In this document: positions 1 through 11,576 of the stretch, in pieces
How positions within the stretch are numbered: position 1 is the first letter of the stretch
How the letters are laid out: each line of letters opens with the position of its first letter
Assembly: GCA_026874595.1 (NCBI GenBank)
Contig: CM049317.1
Coordinates: 45,594,401-45,658,400, forward strand
Direction of reading: 5' to 3'
DNA: 64,000 bases
Source of the DNA: Sipunculus nudus
Taxonomy: Eukaryota; Annelida; Sipuncula; Golfingiida; Sipunculidae
Program-made: the position numbers and the translations under genes
Notes under the pieces: generated by a model
Database searches by the model: none
What the model saw: only the letters and a program-made list of their open reading frames with translations
Told to the model about the DNA's origin: nothing

Positions 1-67
1 CGTACAACCGTGTGGTAGTGTTTGTTCTCGACAGAAAATGCAGTTCCATACGGTGGGTATATCCCAG

Positions 68-409
68 TCATTTGTAATGCTCATGCAATGTTCGTGCAAC
101 CGCGCCATGCATGCAAAGACAGGAGCGAAGAAAATTTTCTTGATCAGAGCCGCTCAGTGTACACTCTGGGGTACACAACGTATTTTCGTTGTTGATGATG
201 GGGTTTGATTTCTGCGAGTCAGTTTTCGAGGTAGACTGTAGCATATCCCTTGGCTGAGAAGAATTTTGTGATGCCACCTTAAGAATGGTGTCGTCAGTAC
301 CCTCTATTTGGCTTGTTAAAACTTCTTTAGGCGAGGGATCATGGAGGATACATTTATCAAGGCGGGGTAACGAAGACAGCAGTTTAGTGAACAGAGCAGC
401 CTGGGACAT
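68..409 (-). CDS. Hypothetical protein or terminal exon (unrecognised)
   Basis: An open frame of 113 codons ending at a stop. It has no transposon-like or low-complexity character, is hydrophilic and Ser/Thr-rich, and has a few cysteines near the C-terminus. The apparent start lies just before a CAG that could be a splice acceptor (about 399-402), so it may be a last exon rather than a complete gene. No signal peptide, membrane segment or known domain is visible. No partner exon was found upstream on the minus strand. It could be chance; I do not assign a function. Confidence 0.3.
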   Translation of the reverse strand: MSQAALFTKLLSSLPRLDKCILHDPSPKEVLTSQIEGTDDTILKVASQNSSQPRDMLQSTSKTDSQKSNPIINNENTLCTPECTLSGSDQENFLRSCLCMHGAVARTLHEHYK

Positions 410-779
410 TGAATTTTATTGATGTTTCCATAATTCCCATTGCACAGTAACCATCCTCTTCCCGAATTACCACTTCGGGTGTACCTTGATGATTTGCTTT
501 TATTTTGTTTAATAGTTCATCGACAAATGCATAGAATATTTGAAACCTACATACATGCAATTAGATTTCACGATCAGCATTCATGTGAAACCACTGTTAG
601 TGCAATTGGGAAATATCATACATTAATCCAACTTCGCTGACGTTTGATATACTTATTAATTTTAACTATTTGAGCCCTATGTGTGTGTCAATGAAATGGA
701 CAGTCGAGTGTTAAAACGTTTGCCAATTTCCACTTACGCCTAAGGTTTAATCATCATCGTTCCTATTAGAGTGGGTTGT
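410..779. other. No gene seen
   Basis: AT-rich sequence with only short chance open frames. I see no splice-flanked exon or repeat. Confidence 0.5.
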
Positions 780-935
780 AATGGTCCGTCCAAGGACGGT
801 GGATTTCTCCTTGTCCTCGGATTTTCTCTACCCATATACATATACCACCGAACGCAACTATCCGATCCATGGAGAGTGGCTTGTAATAGTGATTATAACT
901 AACTGTACAATATATATAAAATATATATAATAGTA
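780..935 (+). repeat. Degenerate SINE (core and 3' tail)
   Basis: A worn match to the 3' half of the SINE family at 26.8, 42.6 and 61.3 kb. It contains the diverged 'ccgg..ttttct' core, the 'atccatggagagtgg' stretch and the tail 'gattataactaactgtaca'. The tRNA-like head is not recognisable. Confidence 0.5.
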
Positions 936-2040
936 AAATAAATTAGACAATCCATATAATATCAAGTTTATTTGGCTTTAAACTTTTATATCAGAATTGA
1001 TGCGTGCTTGGCAGGATACAGACCTTTCTAAGAAGCTGACGCCTGTCAGCTGTATAGATTCTATGCCTTGTGTGTACCTATTAAAATCGTACTTAAAGTG
1101 TCTTTTTCATCAGCACACCAAACGGTAAAACTTGATAACATTTGTTGAACACTGCACTTTTAATGAAAGTATCATTTGTTTGGATAGGTTTTATTATGTT
1201 TATATTTCATAGTTAGAATAATTCGGATTTTTAAAAATCTACAAACATGATATTAAGTTTTACGATTAACTTAACATTCATGTAAATCTTTGTAAGTGCA
1301 ATTAAAAATATCAAATAGTTGTACTGAAATTTAACATATATGTACTATACAAATATTCACTACATGTATGAGTCGGTGCTGCTAGGGTTCACGCTAGCTG
1401 CTAGCTGATTTTTCATAGATGGATGCTGAGAGAATGGAAGAGCAATTGTAGCGTTTCTGTGCTTTCAGCTTCTGAGCTCTGACACCCTTTGAACAGTTAC
1501 CCTTACCCTTTATGTCAGTTTCATGCCCCAATGCAGAATGCTTGGGAAAACTTGTATTTCATACCACTCGGTTAATCAAGTAAACATACATTCATGATAA
1601 TAGACAGTTTCTGAGTTATTACATTAATTTTTGTAATATTGCCAGAAATGTGTTTATAACCCAGGCTTGAATATTTTCTTACGATTTGGCAAGACATGAG
1701 CGACTTCCTTTGAGTAAAACACCAATATTCCAACTTACCAATTATAGGTTCTTTTAATCTTTCATGCAAGGCTCAGTGCGAGATACAATTTTGCATCCTG
1801 TTTACATGATGTTAAATAATTTCACTAAATAAAGCAAATATTTCTTGTTTCTGATAATTACTATATTTACAAAAAAATTACATTATGTAAGCAAACGAAG
1901 TATTTTAAGACAACAACAGGAAATGCAAAGCGAATGTTAGCTTTTTGGTAAGGACCATCAAACATATTACTAAAGTAGCAAGCAAACGGCAAACTGCAAA
2001 AGTGTCTCTTACAGGTGTCCAGATTCTGCCAGGCACCATC
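936..2040. other. No gene seen
   Basis: AT-rich intergenic sequence. A short minus-strand stretch near 2015-2054 sits between an AG and a GTAAGA and could mimic a tiny exon, but no domain or neighbouring exon supports it. Confidence 0.4.
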
Positions 2041-2054
2041 ACCACAGTACAACT

Positions 2055-2215
2055 ATAGCATAAACGGGTAAATGATCCCAAAGTTTATGAGTTGTAGATC
2101 CCTGGTTCGAACCCGTCAGGTCTCAATGGCATAAGTGTGAAAACTCGCCCCCTACCAAGAGATTTGCTCTGTTTTAACGATAGGTTATACAGGCCTGAAT
2201 CTACCCTTTTGAAAG
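2055..2215 (+). repeat. tRNA-derived SINE-like element
   Basis: Contains a near-perfect RNA polymerase III B box, 'ggttcgaaccc', at about 2104-2114. About 40 bases upstream is a weak A-box-like 'tagcataaacggg'. The flanks do not fold as a tRNA acceptor stem, so a SINE head is more likely than a tRNA gene. Confidence 0.4.
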
Positions 2216-2739
2216 AAAACGTAGCATACAACATAACGTTGTAAGCCTCTTAATATGTACTGATTCTGTCTCCATGCAAGCAAAGAGTCATGAAGCTGCA
2301 CCATCACCTTAAGACAAAAGAGACATTAATTTATCCACAAAGAAATCTTTTACATGGATCGTACAACTGGTTATTTATAACTATTATGCCCGGATGGCAT
2401 AGGGTGGTTGGAGTCAGAGGACACACAGAAAAACACCGGGGATAGAAACTTGGTCGGAAGTGGAGAGAGTCAAGCATTTTACCAATCGACTTTTCTTTTC
2501 ATTACATTGAGAGAGACATATGGTGTTCAAAACTTGAAATTAACATATATATTAAATTTCAGCCGGGTAATCAGCAAATACTATTTACCGTTCGATGTGC
2601 TGATAAAAAGTGCAATTTTAGCACAATTTCAATACCAGCAAGAAAGGACTTCATTCACAGATTAATTATACCGATTTGAAACCCTTATAAATGCATTTCT
2701 GGACCTCAATAATATGGAAACTGTCTTGCAATGCATTCT

Positions 2740-2950
2740 ATAACAAATTTGACCGGATGTATTGGTATATTATATTTCGGCTGCCATCTTGGTCGCTATC
2801 TTGGATTTTTACCAAGATATGGTTAATTCCGCTCAGCCAAATATCTGAACATATACAGTATGGTCTGGACAATTATTATGCCAAGTTTCATTCTTCTTTC
2901 ATCTTTTGCAAAATTCCTCTCAATATGCAGCTTAACCTCTGGATATATGG
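2740..2950 (+). repeat. Dispersed repeat, copy 1
   Basis: Similar to 4035-4225 in the same orientation. Shared landmarks are a 'cggctgccatctt'-type segment, 'ccaagtttcattcttctttcatcttttgca' and the end 'gcttaacctctgg'. The two copies flank the MITE at 2989-3926. Confidence 0.55.
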
Positions 2951-2988
2951 GAATATAACTAAATTCTTGATAAAAGAACAGCAAATGA

Positions 2989-3926
2989 TACGCTCTTAAC
3001 ACAGCGCTTTACCTATAGGCCTACTACCTATACCTCAAGAGCTGTTTGTTTTGGCCTAATTTTCTGGATTCGTACACGAGAGGGGAGCATTGTATTTTGG
3101 GCCAATCAGGTGAGACCCGGTGCTGGAAATAACATCCTCTACGATTGGCTGAAATTGTCACATGAATTATAGCAAATATGTATGCTGTTGGTAAAACTTT
3201 TTTAGGGGTGGATGAGGCCATTGTGTATGAGCTCGACTAGAAACTGGTTCCATAAATTTTATTTGTGTTCCTCTTGACTGCGTGCAAACAATACCCGAAA
3301 CTCGACACACAGCCGATGCGACAAGGATTTTACATTATTATCTGGACTTGTTGCCAGCAAAAAATGAATTACAACCAAGCGAGGAATGCACGGAGCCAAT
3401 ATTATTACGTTTCATTTGGATTGACAGCTCATCGCCATGGCAACCGTTTGAACAATTTAAGCCACTGACTTGGAGAGAATGGGCCGACACGTGGTTGGCA
3501 CAGGTGCTTGTGCAGACAGGATGCCCGGCGGGTGAGCTGTCACTCAAACGAAATGTAACAGCATTGGCTCCGTGCACTTTCGCTGGACTGGTATCCGTTT
3601 TTCTGGCAACGGATACATGTCTAATGGTCTGAATGTCATAATCGTTCGATGATTAGTGAACACAGAGGGAGTAAAATTCGACCTATTATTTTCTAAGAGT
3701 AACCATAAAACTGACATCAAGCGGCGCTTGAAGCGCAGCTATAGGCGGAGCCATGTTGCCTGTCGAGTGTTTGTTAACTGGCATTTGATTGGCTGCTAGT
3801 CACATCATTCCCACGATGTTTTTCAGCGACGCACCAACTTATGCCTACCATAACCGGTCATTCAAGGCAGCGTTAAAATCAGTCGCTTCTTCAGAAGCTC
3901 AAGATTCCAGCTCCCTCGGAAGCGTA
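2989..3926. mobile_element. Mutator-type MITE, copy 1 (938 bp)
   Basis: Non-autonomous element with short inverted ends, TACGCTC at the left and the complement of TACGCT(T)CC at the right. It matches the element at 20772-21450 over most of its length, including the 'aagcggcgcttg.agcgcagctat.ggcggagcca' segment. The flanking 9-mers (2980-2988 and 3927-3935) agree at 6 of 9 positions, which fits an old 9-bp target duplication. Open frames inside are not conserved between the copies, so I reject them as genes. Confidence 0.75.
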
Positions 3927-4034
3927 GGCTAATAAGTACCTGGAGAGCACTGGAACCTCAACAATTGAATTTCTCATTCCAAAATGTTTTTAACGTTATA
4001 GAGTACCTGCAATAGATATTTTGATTAAAGTTAT

Positions 4035-4225
4035 TGACATTTCCTTATCTGGCCACCATTTCGGCCGCCATCTTTGATTTTTGCCAGGATAATTTATTTT
4101 CAGCTTAGTCCCATATTTGAAATTCGTCACTATGCTTCAAAGATCACTTTTGCCCACTTTCATGCTTCTTTCATCTTTTGCACAATTCTTCCAAATATGG
4201 GAGTTTAACCGCTGAACAATATATT
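4035..4225 (+). repeat. Dispersed repeat, copy 2
   Basis: Partner of 2740-2950. It is followed by a (TTA)n-type microsatellite at about 4225-4260. Confidence 0.5.
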
Positions 4226-4260
4226 ATTATTATTTTTATTATTATTATTATTATTATTAG

Positions 4261-5151
4261 TTTTTAAAAATGGCAAAATAATGCATTGTCTTTGTTTGGA
4301 TAATTGTTCAAAACGCCAACTTTTTTTTAATTTGCTGGTGCAAAGGACGTGGGAACAATACGGAAAACGAGTCCGAACCTGTCCGTTCCTCTCTGTGAAC
4401 GATTTCTCTGGGACCAGGCCGGTAAATTAAGGCGTATATCGGATCCTCGGTCCGCTCCGATCCAGTCTCGTCTCGACCGCTCTGTGTGAGGCCTACTTAA
4501 CACTTGGCAAAGACAGCACAATTAAAATAAATTTAACGCAAATGGCCTTGCGAGAACACCGAACTTCTGTTATGTGGTACAGATGATAGCGACTGTGTTA
4601 ATTATGGAATAAATACCATATAAAAGTTTATTCCGTCATATCACAGTGGTATGAGAATTACAAGGCTAAAACGTTTTAGAAGATGTGGGGAAAATATCCT
4701 TTCACAGGCCAATATTTATAGGTTGAAGAAACTTAAAACGTAATTTCCGGGTGGGAAAATCATGGTAACATTAAAGGAACGTACCTTGTTTTGAACCCCT
4801 CTTAAAGAATTAGAAAAAAAAAACACCTGCACTTTGTTGTATTGATAAAAATATAACATGGCTATATGAGTTCCTTGCAACACTAATAATAACAATAAAT
4901 TAATAATTATAATTATAATAATGATAATATTATAATGATAATAATATTATTAATAATATATAAATATATATATATATATTTATATATATATATATTAAAG
5001 ATAATAACATCAATACTACTTCTACCACTACAAGTAATAATAATAATAAAAGGGTATATGTGCGTGTTCCACTACTGCTACAAAAAGACATCACCATCAC
5101 AAATTACACAATATTGACTTATTTCTATAACATGTTTCAGTTAACTTTCAG
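4261..5151. other. No coding exon found; likely upstream intron
   Basis: AT-rich, with AT/TAA microsatellites at 4895-5050. The lectin gene that follows must have a signal-peptide exon upstream with a phase-1 donor, but I could not find one here. Confidence 0.4.
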
Positions 5152-5421
5152 CTTACTGCGGGAAAGCCTTATTCCGCTCCTTCTACATGGAAAACAATGG
5201 TGACATGAAATACCCTGGACATTTGATCAAAACCTTACATCTGAAAGGGGGTTATGACCATACGTTGCACTGTGTTGAGACTTGTATGGGGTACCGAGGC
5301 TCGCCGCCATGTGCCGCGGTGAATTTCAAGGACACCGGGATCTGTGAACTCCTGGCTCCCAATGTTGATGGACTTTCTTATACTAACAGTTCCGACTGGC
5401 GCACAGTGGTATTGGAAACTC
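5152..5421 (+). CDS. Exon: PAN/Apple-like domain
   Basis: 270 nt, phase 1 at both ends, acceptor CAG before 5152 and donor C|GTAAGT. An in-frame TAA at 5142-5144 excludes the alternative upstream acceptor. It encodes AYCGKALFRSF at the start, then HCVETC, PPCAAVNF and GICELL, the cysteine layout of PAN/Apple modules, followed by an aromatic SSDWRTV strand. Confidence 0.8.
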
Positions 5422-6937
5422 GTAAGTACATTTGCTTGGAACGTTTTAACAATATTACTTGTCATTGCACAGTATATATATCACTTTTAGTCAAGTTCCA
5501 TATGTTCAAAATCAAATTTACCCGCATTAATATTTAATTTTAAGACTTACTTTTCGACGGCAGAAATAAATAAGCCCCATTGTAAATATTTTCCTGTAAG
5601 CATCTGTTCAAGGTCACGATTTCATAATTTCAATATGCAGACCAATATACATGTATATGAATAAATCATTCAACTTATAACTGCATGTAGCATTTAAAAA
5701 GGGTGTATATCAAAATCCTGGTCAAATGTTCTATTAATTTCTTTTAAATATTTCTGACTATATATTTTATAACTGTCATGACTGCTAGCGTATTACCTTT
5801 TTTCAGAGACATTACATATAGATTTAGGGCGGATTTGTGCGAGATGGGTTTTTATATGGGTGAAATGCACTGCTCCGAGTCAGTGGCGTAGTTTTTGATG
5901 GACGGCTAGGAAGATAGACCCTTCTGTAAGGTACTCAGAATTTAGGAGGAAATATGAAAAATACAACCCAATTCCCTAGGACACTTAGCATCATTCTCCA
6001 AACGTCAAGACAAAAAAAAGCCTAAATATTGTACACAATTTATAATATGTAAAATAATAGTGCTTATCTTTCTTATGAAACAGCTTGTGCGACTGATTCG
6101 ATCTACAACCGGGCTCTTGGGCATTGCTATCATTTCAATACTGTTAGCAGCAGATTCTGGGGCGGCGCCCGACTTATCTGCACCAACAGGGACGCACATC
6201 TTCTTGCGATCGAAACAAGCGAGGAACAACGTTTTATTGCTGATATCATCAGTTTTTATGGTGAGGACGTTGAAAGAAAAATCATTAATGTGCGCTCTAT
6301 GTTTACCTTAAACCATTTTCTTGATAATTCTTTAATCCATAGTTTTATTTGTTTCTTAATATGAGCACTTTTATATTCAAACATATAGACTATCGGTATA
6401 CAACCAAATCTAATGTTACATTATATATCATGTATTGTTTTGGTAATAATTTTATAATTGTACACTCCCCTTGAAAGTTAAAGTGTTACATTATATGAAT
6501 AAAAATATAACATGGTCTTGACAAAGAACACTTTATATGAGCTAGTTTTCACCCATTAAGTTAATATCAAATTTTGAATTAAGACCAAAATCACATTACC
6601 TGATAAATCTGATTATAAATCAGAACCATGATTCCACTGATATATATACATGTATATATGATTATGAAAGTATTAAATATGACATGCAGGATGGGGAAGT
6701 ATTAAGTTTTGGACATCAGTTCAGCTGGCGAATGACTTTGAAGGATACGTGTGGGACCTGAATTCTGGATTTACCGCCTCGGAGAACTCCAAAGTCTACA
6801 ATCTGACCGTGACTGAGTGGGCGCCTGGCGAGCCGACAATGCCGATATCCGATGAGTGCTGTATGTACATTTTGGATGGACTGTGGTATAACCGGGCATG
6901 TACAGGTGCAGGACTTCACTGTATTTGTGAATACTAA
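5152..6937 (+). CDS. PAN/Apple + C-type lectin domain protein, 5' end missing (three exons)
   Basis: Three consecutive exons (5152-5421, 6084-6260, 6690-6937), joined by canonical phase-1 introns, form one open frame of 231 codons to a TAA stop. The first exon encodes a PAN/Apple-like domain and the last two one C-type lectin domain (CTLD). The protein ends right after the CTLD, so it is probably secreted. The CTLD has the expected cysteines (C..GHCYHF, ICTNR, DECC, NRAC, HCICEY) and the WAPGEP segment. At the sugar-coordination positions it has EPT rather than EPN and WYN rather than WND, so classical Ca-dependent binding is uncertain. The start exon with the signal peptide was not found. 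Family membership is clear; ligand is unknown. Confidence 0.85.
6084..6260 (+). CDS. Exon: first half of C-type lectin domain
   Basis: 177 nt, phase 1 at both ends, donor G|GTGAGG. It encodes the CTLD start (CATD, then GHCYHF), a FWGGARLICTNRDAHLLAI helix-2 segment and EEQRFIADII, a textbook CTLD N-terminal half. Confidence 0.85.
6690..6937 (+). CDS. Exon: second half of C-type lectin domain, with stop
   Basis: 248 nt, acceptor GCAG|GA, completing a Gly codon with the previous exon. It encodes FWTSVQLANDFEGYVWDL, then TEWAPGEPT, SDECCMYILDGLWYNRAC, HCICEY and stop. The WND motif is WYN and EPN is EPT. Confidence 0.85.
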
Positions 6938-7934
6938 TTATTGATTTTCAAATATTTATCTACTGATATTTAAATCTGCTGGGACTTCATCGTGTTTTTG
7001 AAACTATAACGATCATGCACTGCTGTAGGTCAACTGTAGATAATTTCGTCTTCTATTATAAATCAATGCACCCCCCTGAACGTGTTCTTTCTACAACCGG
7101 TCACTGTCTGTCGAAATGATATTTTCATTAGAAAGGGCCCTTCAGGTAAACCGTCTTTTAAACGTTGACCTCATTTAATATCATGCAGTCATAATGATGC
7201 TTCGGTTAACAGGGTAAAACCTCAAAACGATGGCAGGATCATGTATTTGACTTTTAATGTATAATATTTTTTTCTTGGACTCAGTTATGTAATGTTTGGC
7301 ATACCATGAACTGTTAAACGTTTTAAGCTATATTTGAGTTCATTATCCGACAAGGTTGGCAAGTTTATTTTACCCTGACGTAAATTAATTTCACTGATTT
7401 CTTGGTGATTTCATAAATAAAACATCAAATATAACTCTCATCAAGAATTTCACACTCCAGGAATACGGCGTCATAAGGAATACTGATGAAAAAAGTAAAG
7501 CAAATTTTTAATATATTGATATAGCAGGTGATTTTGATGTTATGTATCCTAATAGCTGCGTGGCATCTGAATAGATGCTTGGCGGCAGAAAAGTTTTGTC
7601 GGTCAACATTTTAGATGAATGCAGGGACTCTTTACTTTCTCACGGTTTAAATAAAATTATCAATTAAAATTCTTGGGATATATTATTGAACATGTGTATG
7701 TTTGCAATATGACTGACATGAATATATGCTGCAAAGAAGTTCCCTTCGATCAAGGAGATTACACAAATATTTGTAACCTCTTTGCTTCGACTGTTCATAT
7801 CTGATACGTAGATATAGTGACACCTGGTGTGGCGATCCTAAACTATTTTGATGAGCACTCGTGCAAAAGAATTGATTAGATCTGACCAGCTTCTTATTGA
7901 AATATGTAATTCATAACTATAACCACTAAAACAA
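6938..7934. other. No gene seen
   Basis: Probable 3' UTR of the lectin gene followed by AT-rich intergenic sequence; AATAAA-like hexamers occur near 7415. No exon or repeat was recognised. Confidence 0.4.
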
Positions 7935-8950
7935 AGTTTTGCGGATACTTTGTTTTTGACCGGATTCCGCCGCCGACTCCGCCGCCGCTGCGTTCATTTT
8001 CGGAGAACTCCTCTGAGACCCTTAGATCGATCTTTCCTAAACCCGACATAGTTATTTGCTCACCTATGTAGTTGTACCTAACAAAGATTGGTGTCGCCAC
8101 CTGCAGTCCTTATTATGCGGTATGAATCTGGGTTTCTTTTTGATAACATTCCATATCTCAAACGTGATTCGATGTATTGAGCTGAAATTTTGCATATCAA
8201 TAGATCATGGTTCTCTCCATCTCGTACTAATGACCGGTGGTGCCACCTGAAATGATTTTTGCGTAGCGTCCATCCATGCGTTTGCCATATGTTTGTCTTA
8301 ATGCTTAGTTCAAAGTATTTGGCTGAAATTGTGCATGTCCATAGATTTTGGATACCTCCATCTTGTATTCAAGACTCGTGGCGCCATCTGCAAACGTTTA
8401 GTGTGGTGCCATTTGCTTTAAGTAAAAATTGCTTCTATCTCAAGAGATGTTCAATGTATTGGTCTGAAATTTGGCATGTACATCCATTTTAGAGCGTTCT
8501 CTCGTAGTCCAGACAGGTGGCATCAACTACCTTGTCATAGAATACATTAATGCCCTTTTCGCATTAGCGATTTGCCGTATTGGCTTGAAATTGTGCATGT
8601 CCAAAGACCTTGAATACCTTCATCTTGTATTCAAGACTGGTGGTGCCATCTGCATTTTTTTGCGTGGTGTTCATCCGTCTGTTTCCTTTGGATAAAAATC
8701 GCTCATATCTGAGGAGTGGATGGATGTATCAGCCTGAATTTTGGCATGTTTATCCGTCTTGAATAGCTTTGTTGTAGACCAGACAGGTGGCACCACCTGC
8801 TGTCCCGTTTTTATAGAATATATTGATGCAATTTATTCAGTGGTGAATTGGTGTCTAGGCCTGAAGTCTTTCATGGTGTATCCATCTGTAGATCTGTTTT
8901 TGTGAAAACTGCACATATATGAGGAGTTTAATTGGCATCACTGATGCCAC
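7935..8950 (+). mobile_element. Palindrome-headed satellite element, degenerate copy
   Basis: Begins with the half-palindrome 'aaagttttgcggata', a CCGCCG-rich stretch and 'ggagaactcctc', as do the heads at 33.46 and 45.0 kb. About seven worn ~140-bp tandem units follow, each with 'tatctc..gtattg.ctgaaatt.tgcatgt' and 'ggtgg(c/t)(g/a)ccacctgc'. Plus-strand open frames inside are repeat translations. Confidence 0.65.
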
Positions 8951-9407
8951 AAATTTGTAGTCATGTCTTGTCAGGAACATTCCATGCCTTACTTTACCCA
9001 TGCCTCTGTGATATAGCGGATACACGTAGTCGCTTATCGACTACCCTTATTACAGTTATCATCTGTTTATTTTCACAGAGTTTGAGAAAAGTATTATTTA
9101 TTAATTGAAATACATACTGTTCCAAATTCCATAATTAACGAAAACGGGCATCTCGATGAATATTTGTTTGTTTATGTGTGCCCATTTCTGGACTTTCCGT
9201 TATCATATTAGGTACAATTACCAAACTCGTTCTACGCGGTGGTCGTGGATATATAATAATTATGTACCGTAATAAAATTTAAAAGATTTATTTTTAAACA
9301 CATAATGATATATGTTGCTTGATTATAGTGTGGATATGGTCCATTGTATCAGAAACACCTCCTTTCTATATGCCTTGCATGTAAATGTATTGCTGGTTAC
9401 ATTAAAA

Positions 9408-9460
<53 letters not shown>

Positions 9461-10038
9461 AATTGCAGGAAGTTAACACGGAAGTATTTGTCAATGACTT
9501 AACTTTTGCTATCGTTAAGGGCAATCAATACATTATTGTTCAATCGTGAGTGCGGGCGACATGTGTTTTGTTTTTACCGGACGAAACAAAATAAGCCCAG
9601 TTTTGCAAGCTTGTTTAGAAAATACTTATGAAATGGTATATAATAATCATTTAGCAAATTTTCCATACCGTTAAGTTTTCTTTTAGAGAATTTGTGCCAT
9701 AGCACATATAAGCAATATTGCTAATGACCTTGTCTTCATCTGCAAAAAATACATCCACGAAAAATGGTGACGACGAATCCAAAGAACAATATTTTTTTTT
9801 GGTTGCGTGACCTAAGTATGGCATTATACCAATTGCTGAAGATAGTATGTTCGTCAAAGTTTGAAACGTATGTATGTATGAGAAATAAATATCAAATTAC
9901 CTTTTCTCCTCATGAATATTCATCCACTCTAATAAATTACTCTCTCTCTCTCTTTCTCTTTCTTTCTCTATGTTCTGTTTTTTTTCTCTTAGTCCTCTAT
10001 GTGAAGTGCTCCCTCTATTAACGAAAAAAGGTTAATAT
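8951..10038. other. No gene seen; (AT)n at 9411-9457
   Basis: AT-rich intergenic DNA with a pure 47-bp AT microsatellite and a CT-rich tract near 9940-9990. The lower part probably includes the 3' UTR of the lectin receptor, whose stop is at 10039-10041. Confidence 0.4.
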
Positions 10039-10450
10039 TTATAAATCTGTGGTATCTGACGAAGCATACAGAGGGTTTTCCTCGGTTATGACACTGTCAG
10101 GACAGGGGCCGTCCGACACTACACAGTAAGCCGACCTCGGATGACAGGGCAAGCCGTTTATTAACGAACCGTGTCCAATGTTTAAAGGCGTTCGATCAAG
10201 CTCGAATGCCGTGGAAACACAGTTATAGACTGGTTCCCCGTTATATTTTACAATTTGGATTTCCGGAAGCGGCTGTCGTGGACGAGAATCTATATCTGTG
10301 GTTTCTGCCGACGAAACAAAGTTAAAGACTTGTTCCCCGCTGCATTGTGTCACTGGAATTTCTGGAAGTGGCTGTCGTGACCGGGAATCTATATCTCCTG
10401 TTGTTTCAGCCAGCTTTTTCTGGTCTCCTTGAAAAACGGATGTTCTTCTG
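10039..10450 (-). CDS. Copy A exon 8: cytoplasmic tail and stop
   Basis: 412 nt, entered in phase 2 (AG|C makes Ser). Encodes residues 343-479. Two tandem repeats (357-390 and 391-423) share [15 protein letters not shown] and G(E).V(F/Y)N.V. Tyr412 and Tyr418 of repeat 2 are Cys and Phe in repeat 1. Tyr451 sits in SAYCVV, which is ITIM-like, and Tyr471 in NPLY, a PTB/endocytosis-type motif. No kinase or TIR domain is present. Confidence 0.8.
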
Positions 10451-11444
10451 CTGTCCAAAACACAAGACATACGTGTAAAATATAATGGTGCATTTGTATG
10501 ATGTTATGATACAATGATCGAACTCGCATGCAAACACTTTTCTCCTAAACGATAACTCTTCTGATAGGAGTAATTGCTTACATTTTTACAAAATAATTCT
10601 TTTAGGAATCTCAGGTTATAGATATACAGAAAGTAGACGTATGGTGACCATTCGCTAATGACCCATTAACACTATATTATTCAACGTTGTCTGGATAAAT
10701 ATCTTTTGACACATCTTTTTTTATATGTTACATATTAAGTGGATGTTTACTTTTATTCCACGCGCCTATTGCTCCGATGTTTAGTTGTAAGTTATATACA
10801 CAAGCCGGTGATACTTACCTTTTGAATCGCATTGACTGTATCAATATAATTACCAGCAATGCAACCACAATAACACAGCATATAACAATAGGAGCGATGA
10901 GGGTGTAATAACCTAAAAAAAGACATAACACAAGTACTAAAGCTCTATACGATCCAACGGCTTGAATTCCCAATTTTACTGCAGATGTTGTCGGTATACT
11001 ACCCTCGGCTGATAAAGCAAGCATTGACCTTAATGAAAAACAGGATAAACAACAAATTGTCATGATACAAAACATCACTGTTTTATTTCTGTACAATTTG
11101 CCAAGGATTTGAATTACAGATCACTTTTTAGAACGAAAGGAAAATGCGGACTATGGACCTACAACCGTCCGGTTCAAGCCCGTCCAAAAACCTGGGATGT
11201 TTAAAGGTTTTCCCTGATCCATTGTTTGATTCGACCAATAATTATAATGAAACCGAATCGACACTTTGATTATAAAAAATGTGCTTTTACTTTGTTCCCT
11301 TTAAAAAGTTACAGATTAATTAATAATATACCTGTTTTACATGCTAGTGATTCTGGTGGACTTGTCGTGGTATTTCCGCTCAGACTCTGAGTATATGGTA
11401 ATGCCGGGTTGCTGGTTGAAACCGTTTTATTCTCTGAAGGGTGA

Positions 11445-11497
<53 letters not shown>

Positions 11498-11521
11498 TAT
11501 ATATATATATATATAAATTCA

Positions 11522-11576
<55 letters not shown>

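Noticed and set aside
2095-2125. Possible tRNA gene (perfect B box)
   Set aside because: No acceptor stem or proper anticodon arm; better explained as a SINE head.
3265-3632. Open frames of 67-116 codons on both strands
   Set aside because: They lie inside the MITE at 2989-3926 and are disrupted in its sister at 20772-21450.
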